In this document: positions 40,080-45,930 of the stretch, piece after piece
Layout of the letters: every line of letters starts with the position of its first letter
Position numbering within the stretch: position 1 is the first letter of the stretch
Assembly (NCBI GenBank): GCA_023807065.1
Contig: JAJJLU010000436.1
Span: 1-45,930 of the forward strand
Length of the DNA: 45,930 bases
Origin: Isotricha intestinalis
Taxonomy: Eukaryota; Ciliophora; Litostomatea; Vestibuliferida; Isotrichidae
Direction of reading: 5' to 3'
The notes under the pieces: model-generated
Database searches by the model: none
Seen by the model: the letters and a program-made list of their open reading frames with translations, nothing else
Told to the model about the DNA's origin: nothing
Position numbers and translations under genes: made by a program

Positions 40080-42867
40080 ATGGATAAAATAAAGGCTCAA
40101 ATACCTTCATTAGAAGAAAATATTAATAAGGAAAATTTTCAGTAAATATATATTATTAAAATTTTATAGATTAATATATGATTATATAGTACAAATAAGA
40201 GAAAAAGGAAAATTTAACAAAAACAAAGAAATTTTAAATCATTTAATTCAATTAGTCATAGATTATTTATTAACTGGAGATAAAAAAAATGATCAAAGTT
40301 ATTTCGAGTAAGTTGATATAATTTTATTTAATGTTTAAAGATTATTTTGTGAGTTAAATTTTATGAATGAATTTATATATCTTGCAAATAAATCAAATAA
40401 TAAAGAAATAAATTTGCAAATTATAAAAAGTTTTGCAGCTTTAATTTTAACATTAAAAAATAATATTACGATTTATTATCTTTTTTCAGGGAATTTCATT
40501 AATCAAATTATAAGTAATCATTTTGAACAATATGACGAAGATTTTTTATCATATTATGTTAATTTTTTAAAAAGTTTATCAATGAAAATAGATTTAACAA
40601 CAATAAGATTATTTTTTCATGAAGAAACAAATTCATTTCCTTTATTAGAAACTTCTTTAAAATTATATAATCATCCTGACCCAATGATAAAAAATGTTAT
40701 TAGAAATATTTTTTTAACTTTTGCTAAATTAAATCATCCACCTCTTTATAAATATCTTAGAACTCTTCCTGTTATTTCTTATTTTACTTTTCTTTGTAGT
40801 AGATTAACTAAAATAAGTGTTGAATTAAATAAATTAAATGGTTATAATGTTGACAAAAAATTTAAATTTGATTATGAACAATTAAAAAATTTACATGATG
40901 ATTTTATTGATGAAATATTATATTTTCAAGATATTTTTTCTTTAGGATTAAATGAAATAAATCATATTTTAATAAATTGCTTATTTTATTATTTCATATG
41001 TCCAATTTTAATAAATACAATTATTTCTGATAATAGAGTTTTTATTGCAAAACATTTTGCAGTTTATTTAATTGCAGTTTTAATTTATAATATTAAAAAT
41101 GAAACTTTTCTTAATGTTTTAATTTCATTTATTTATTCTCCTAAATTAAACCAAGATATATATTTTAATTATATTCAATCTTTTCCAACATACCCAACTA
41201 ACTTTAATTATACTTGGGAAGAACAAAAAAAATTTCAAAAATTAAATTTTTCTCAATTTATAACATATAATTACACATATCCATTTTTATTGTCACAAAT
41301 TTCAAATTCAAATTCTTCTTATTCAGAAATTAAAATTCTTCACAAAACTTATGAAGAAATTTTAAATGTTAATCCTGATTTTAATTTAGATGATCCTAAA
41401 AATAAAGATGTAATAATTAATGAAATTTTAAATAATTTATCACAAAATGAAAAAAATGAAATGTATAAATATCATGATAGTATTTCAATGGGAACAGGAG
41501 TTCAATGTGGTTTATCAGATCAAAAATATAAATTAAGTATATTAAATATTTTATCTGATCAAAATCAAGTAAAAAATGTTTCTGAAAATATAATAAGGAA
41601 AACTCTTTTTGAAATATTTTTAAAAGGTAATGACGAGTTATTGATTTTTAACGTTAATATATTACTTTATGTGACGTTTAATAAAATGGAAATTAGTCAA
41701 GAATTATTAAGTCAATATAAATTATCTCCTTATAGAAATTGGAGTTGTAATATTAATCAAAATGATTTAAGTGATTTATTAGATGTTTTATCAAAAATGA
41801 AACCTACACAAGAAAAAACAAAAATTGGAATTGAAATAAATGAAAATAATTTAACTCTGAAAAAAACTGAAAATGATATATTTGATAATAATTACTATAA
41901 AATAAAATATAAACTTTCTCAAAATGAATATGATGAAAATTTAGTTAAAACTTTATTAGATCTTTTAAATTCAAAACAATTTTGCTTTATTGAGCCTTTA
42001 CTTATTTCTTATAATTTAAGATCTATCTTTATTTCAACAGGAAAGCATAGTCCTATTAAAGAAGAAGATAAAAATCTTATTTGTAAAATAATTTATTCAT
42101 ATATTTCTAATATAAACAATTTATTAAGCAATAATTCAATTCAATGTGAATTAGCCTATGAATTATTTTCTTTCAATTGGAGTTTATATAATTCAAAGTT
42201 TGATTTTAGAAAAGAAAAAAATGATATTGAAAAATATCTTTTAACTCCTTATTATTTTGTTAAACCCTCTTTTAAAGATGATGTAGAAGATTATCCTTTT
42301 TCAAATTTACAAAAAACAACAGAAAATTTTAAATATGAACTTTTTGTATTTATGAGTTTAAATGATCTAATTCAATCAATTAATGGAAATGAAACAGAAT
42401 TAATATTAGATAAATTTCCAATAGAAAATGGTTATTATGAATTTGAAAATGAAAAAGATTTCAATGATGAATTACTAGAAAAAAATGGTAAACATTACAC
42501 TAAAATGAAAAAAACATATAATAATGAATTTGATGCTTTTGCTTTTACTTTTTATAAAAATTTTATTTATTTTTTAAAGGAAGATATTAATTTATTAGAT
42601 AGTTCGAGTTCCTATAAATTAATAAAAAAATTGAGTTTAAGAAATATTGAAGTTAGTTTAACAAATAAATTTGAAAATGGATTAATAATATATTATGCAT
42701 CTAAAGGAAATTATTCTGAAATAACTTTACAATTTAGTGATGATGATACAAGAAAAAAAATTAAAAATTTATTAGAAACTAAAAGAAAGGAAGCAAGATT
42801 ATGGGAAAAAGAACAAATTATTAATTATTTTAATAATCAATCTAAGATTTATAAACCTAATAATTAA
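40080..42867 (+). CDS. CLEC16A: CLEC16A/Gop-1/Ema homologue with FPL domain, three exons
   Basis: Exons 40080-40141, 40170-40307 and 40341-42867 join into one frame of 908 residues (human CLEC16A is about 1050). The N-terminal FPL domain is well kept: LIQLVIDYLLTGDKKNDQSYFELF, FALILTLKNNI-type helix, SGNFINQIISNHFEQYDEDFLSYYVNFLKSLSMKI (family: YISFLKTLSLKL), FFHEETNSFPLLETSLKLYNHPDPMIKNVIRNI and YKYLRTLPVISYFTFL. In animals the protein acts with E3 ligases in endosomal maturation, autophagy and mitophagy. The C-terminal half is divergent and ends in a KRKEARLWEKEQI helix, preceded by a pleckstrin-like beta segment (about 820-870). No signal peptide. Without the two small exons the N-terminal FPL helices would be missed. 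Confidence 0.85.
40142..40169 (+). other. 28-nt spliceosomal intron
   Basis: GTAAAT...TTATAG in the CLEC16A homologue. It interrupts a Gln codon (CA/A). Removal joins exon 1 (20 codons plus two bases) to LIYDYIVQIREKG in frame. Confidence 0.8.
40308..40340 (+). other. 33-nt spliceosomal intron
   Basis: GTAAGT...TTTAAAG in the CLEC16A homologue. It splits a Glu codon (GA/A). If unspliced, the frame meets TAA at once (GAG TAA). Splicing restores the FPL helix SYFELFCELNFMNEF. Confidence 0.85.
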
Positions 42868-44033
42868 AATAATATAAATTAATTTTCTAAATTAAAATAT
42901 GTTTTTAATTTATTATAAAAAAATTAGTAAAACAAAAAATATGTAAATATGTTTGTAATTTTTTATGGTTTGTCAGATATCATAAACTTTTAATATTAAG
43001 GACATAAAATATTTCACTTAAAAATTTAGATTTAATATATAGTATTAAAAAAATAAAAAGAAGGAAGAAGAAAAATTCAAGCACTGAAAATGGATAAAAT
43101 TTATTAAAAGATATAATAAGAGAAAAAAAGTAAATTATTTTTCATTGGAGAAATAATTGAAAAAATAATAATAAATATATAAAATAAGAGCAGTTTTTAT
43201 GAATTTATTTTTTTTGAATAACTTTAAATTTCATTGATTGAATAACAAAATTTTGAAAAAAAATGATTAACTAATTTTAACAATCTTTATTTTTCATTTG
43301 ATTAATCAACTCAAAAATAACAAACATGAAATTTGAATTGTAAGATTAAAAAAAATAAAAAGATATGAAAATAGATTATTTTTAACTTTTTTTATGAGAT
43401 AATAATATGGGAAATGCTTTAATATTATTATTGTAAAATTGAAAAGGTATAAAAAATAAATCACCATAGGATAAAAATATTTACAGTTAATCATAATATT
43501 TTTTTAATAAAAATATTTTTTATTTAAATTAACCCATTTTTTAAATAAACTCTATGAATTTGAAATATTATAAATAACCTGTTATTATTATTTCATATGT
43601 TATATTATTTATAAAATAAATTTTATTAAGATTGAATAAAGTAAACATTATAGAAGATATTATAAAAATTTTTTCTTTCATTTTTTTATTCATCTCCTCA
43701 AATACGTGAAAAAATAAATAATGAAAATGAATATTAGCACAATTAATCATTATTAATTTTTTTTCTTAATAATTTTAAATTATTTTATAAAAAAATGACT
43801 TTGTAAAATTAAAAAAATGAAAAAAAAGTTATATCAAAAGATAAAAAAATTTAAATAACCCTTTTGACAAAAAGTGTTATAGAAAATAAGAATTTATTTT
43901 TTGTTTAAAAAGTAAACTCTTAAAAGATTCATGTAAAAAATTAATTGTTAAATTAAATAAAGAAATTATGAAATAAATTAATTTAAAAATTGTAAATTCA
44001 TTAAAATAAAAAATATAAAATTTACCCTATAAA
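42868..44033. other. AT-rich spacer between converging genes
   Basis: About 1.17 kb between the 3' ends of the CLEC16A homologue (+) and the coiled-coil gene (-). Only A/T-rich sequence and short accidental frames; no gene or RNA supported. Confidence 0.5.
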
Positions 44034-45930
44034 TTAAATTCCAGGAATAAACTCTTCTTTCTCTTTTTCTGTAATTTTCTTATATTTTTTATCTATATTT
44101 TCTCCTGATAATTTTTCATAAAATAATATTGTATGTTTTACCATAATTAAACTTAATCCTTCACTTTCGAGTATTTTCTTTATATTTTGCATATCATCAA
44201 ATCTTTCATTTTCAACATCACTTTTTTTTTTTTTTTGATATAACCATAAAGCATTATCATTTAATAATGAATCTAATAATCTCTCATCTAAAGAAATTGA
44301 TTGTTCATCGGTAAGTAAATATTTGATAGTAAACTTCCTTAAAGCTCTTAAAAGTTGTTCTCTCTTAATTACCTTATTTTTGTTAAGTACATCTTTTAAA
44401 TCGTTTTTAATTAAATATCCAATAGCTCCTTTTCCTAATTCTTTCATATATTCTTGTTTTTTTGCTTTTTCTTTTGTTTCAGGAAAAGTTTTTTCTTCAA
44501 TATAATCATATAAAGGAGCTAATTCTTAACTTTAAAAGGTAAGAGATTGATTAATTTATTAAACTCTTCACTAAATTTAGCAACTTTTTTTGCATTTGTT
44601 AAGTAATCTTGAATTGGAGCTTCTGCAATATCATTTGAACTTGAATGATTAATATAAAATATTAGTTGATCTAAAGAAGGTAAAATATTTGATAAATCTT
44701 CAAATTCATCTATTTTCTTTAATTTTTCTTTATCAAGAAGTTCATATTTTCCATCACATTTTGAGAGAAGTTCATTCAGATTTGAAGAAAATTGTTCATC
44801 TGCCTCTGCCTGGTATATAATATAATTTAATTTATCATTAAATCTTTTCTTCCCATATAAAATACATTTTCTTAAATTTTCTTCAATTAATTTATAATTT
44901 GTTTCATATTCATTATATTTTTCAAAATTTAAATCCGAATTATCTTCCAAATATTTTTTTCTTGAAAATCCATAAATTAAATTTTCAATTGTTTTGAAAT
45001 TTTCTACGTTTATTTTTTTTATATTGATAATTTGTCTTTCAGTTGCATTTTGAACATTTATTGAATAGTCCTCTTTTATTTCTTTATTTTCGTTTAATTG
45101 TAATTCTTGTAATAGATAATTAATTTCATCTTTTTCAGCTATGTTTGAAGATTCTTTTGATATCTGTTCATTCAATTTTTTTATTATTGTTTTAATAAAT
45201 TCATTTTGTTCGTTAATTAATACTTTATATATTTCTTCAATTTGTCTTCCGGTATTTTCTTTTTTATTATTTAATAAAAAATCTTCTAGAATTGAACTTG
45301 ATTTTATAATTTGAATTTTTTGTTTTTTATTATCTTCAATTTCATAAGTAACATTTGAAAAATCTTCATTCCAAATTTTTTTAAATCTTTCAAATTTCTC
45401 TTTAATGTTAATAATCTTATCTTTTAATCTTTCAATTTCATTTTCAATGGTTTTCTTCTTTGCATCTTTTCTTGATATTCTTTCAATAAAATTATAATAA
45501 TGTAATAAAGGATTTTCAAAGTCATTTATATAAACAATATTATTTAATTTATATAAAAAGCTTTTTCCTTTCTCTAATTTCTTTTTATAATCAAAATATG
45601 TTGACAAAATTGGATATTTATTCTCATTGTTTGAAATATATTCTTTTGATTTTTCTAAATCCAAGAATTTTTGAGGCATAATTAAAGAACGATAATATAT
45701 TGATTCTTTCGAGTTATCTCTTTCTGAATTAAAGATTTCTAGGAATTGGTTTATATCATCTTCTTTTTCATTTATTATATCTTCAAAATAAATACTTATT
45801 TTTTCATTTTGAATAAATTTCTTAAATTGTGAAAAATCTTTGTTTGCTTTGACAAAATATAAAAATTTTAACATAAATATTTGAGTACACTGCCATAATT
45901 TCTTTCTATATTTGAATAAAGATTGAAATT
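44034..45930 (-). CDS. Large coiled-coil protein, 5' part beyond window; frame break near 44520
   Basis: The frame from 45874 (451 residues, MLKFLYFV...) stays open upstream to the window edge (…FKYRKKLWQCTQIF), so the gene starts outside. It is helical and charged throughout, with coiled-coil segments around KTIENEIERLKDKIINIKEKFERF. It stops at TAG 44519-44521, but the next frame continues at once with ELAPLYDYIEEKTFPETKEK and runs to TAA at 44034, adding about 150 residues (LLRALRKFTIKYL, NDNALWLYQ). Either one base is missing near 44525, or a 53-nt intron (44519-44571, GTGAAG...ATTAG) is removed, which also restores the frame. The end resembles helical parts of very large protist RNF213/E3-like proteins, but I do not assign it. 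A fragment of it is copied at 37327-37555. Confidence 0.65.

Noticed and set aside
43306..43750. Two about 60-codon minus-strand frames
   Set aside because: They are Tyr/Phe/Ile-rich translations of low-complexity AT DNA without support.
1..45930. CRISPR arrays, bacterial operons, insertion sequences
   Set aside because: No spaced direct repeats, ribosome-binding sites or transposase genes were seen; the gene content and introns are eukaryotic.

Overview
The window looks like the end of a nuclear chromosome from an extremely A+T-rich protist. It opens with about three copies of CCCCAAT on the + strand (G-strand TTGGGGA), a sequence close to the C4A2 and C4A4 telomeres of ciliates. The genes use the standard code. 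TGG encodes Trp, and all three stop codons end genes: TAA mostly, TGA in at least three, TAG in at least one. Introns are few and very short (28, 33 and 35 nt, GTAA...AG). A ciliate that kept the standard code, for example a litostome such as a rumen entodiniomorph, would fit. That placement is an inference and was not tested against any database.

Layout. 1-20 is the telomere-like end. 0.26-1.7 kb holds a zinc-finger (B-box-like) plus CAP-domain gene. 1.9-4.8 kb holds two decayed copies of a non-LTR retroelement; the longer one abuts the 3' end of a tRNA gene with the unusual anticodon ACC. A small G+C-rich island near 5.55-5.62 kb may be an unrecognised RNA. 6.0-20.4 kb carries + strand genes separated by long AT-rich spacers: an ADP-ribosyltransferase-like protein, a multispanning membrane protein, a lysine-rich protein, a GPI-type surface protein, a RasGAP-like protein and a DHHC palmitoyltransferase. 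21-34 kb is denser: a polyprenol-kinase-like enzyme, a coiled-coil protein with 42-bp repeats, three related WD40 genes (one fused to a pseudokinase and B-box, one broken by a single TAG), a two-membrane-segment protein and a ceramide synthase. 34.8-42.9 kb has a Polo-like kinase with a duplicated 5' end, a histidine acid phosphatase, a RING-H2 protein and a CLEC16A/Gop-1 homologue with two mini-introns. 42.9-45.93 kb ends in a large coiled-coil gene that runs off the window and has either a frameshift or an unusual intron. A fragment of that gene lies as a relic near 37.3-37.6 kb.

There is no operon-like organisation. Several genes touch the same cell-biological themes: membrane traffic and lipids (ceramide synthase, DHHC transferase, polyprenol kinase, CLEC16A, acid phosphatase) and modular signalling proteins built from B-box and WD40 units. 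Much of the spacer sequence contains faint, stop-riddled coding remnants, so gene and element decay is visible throughout.
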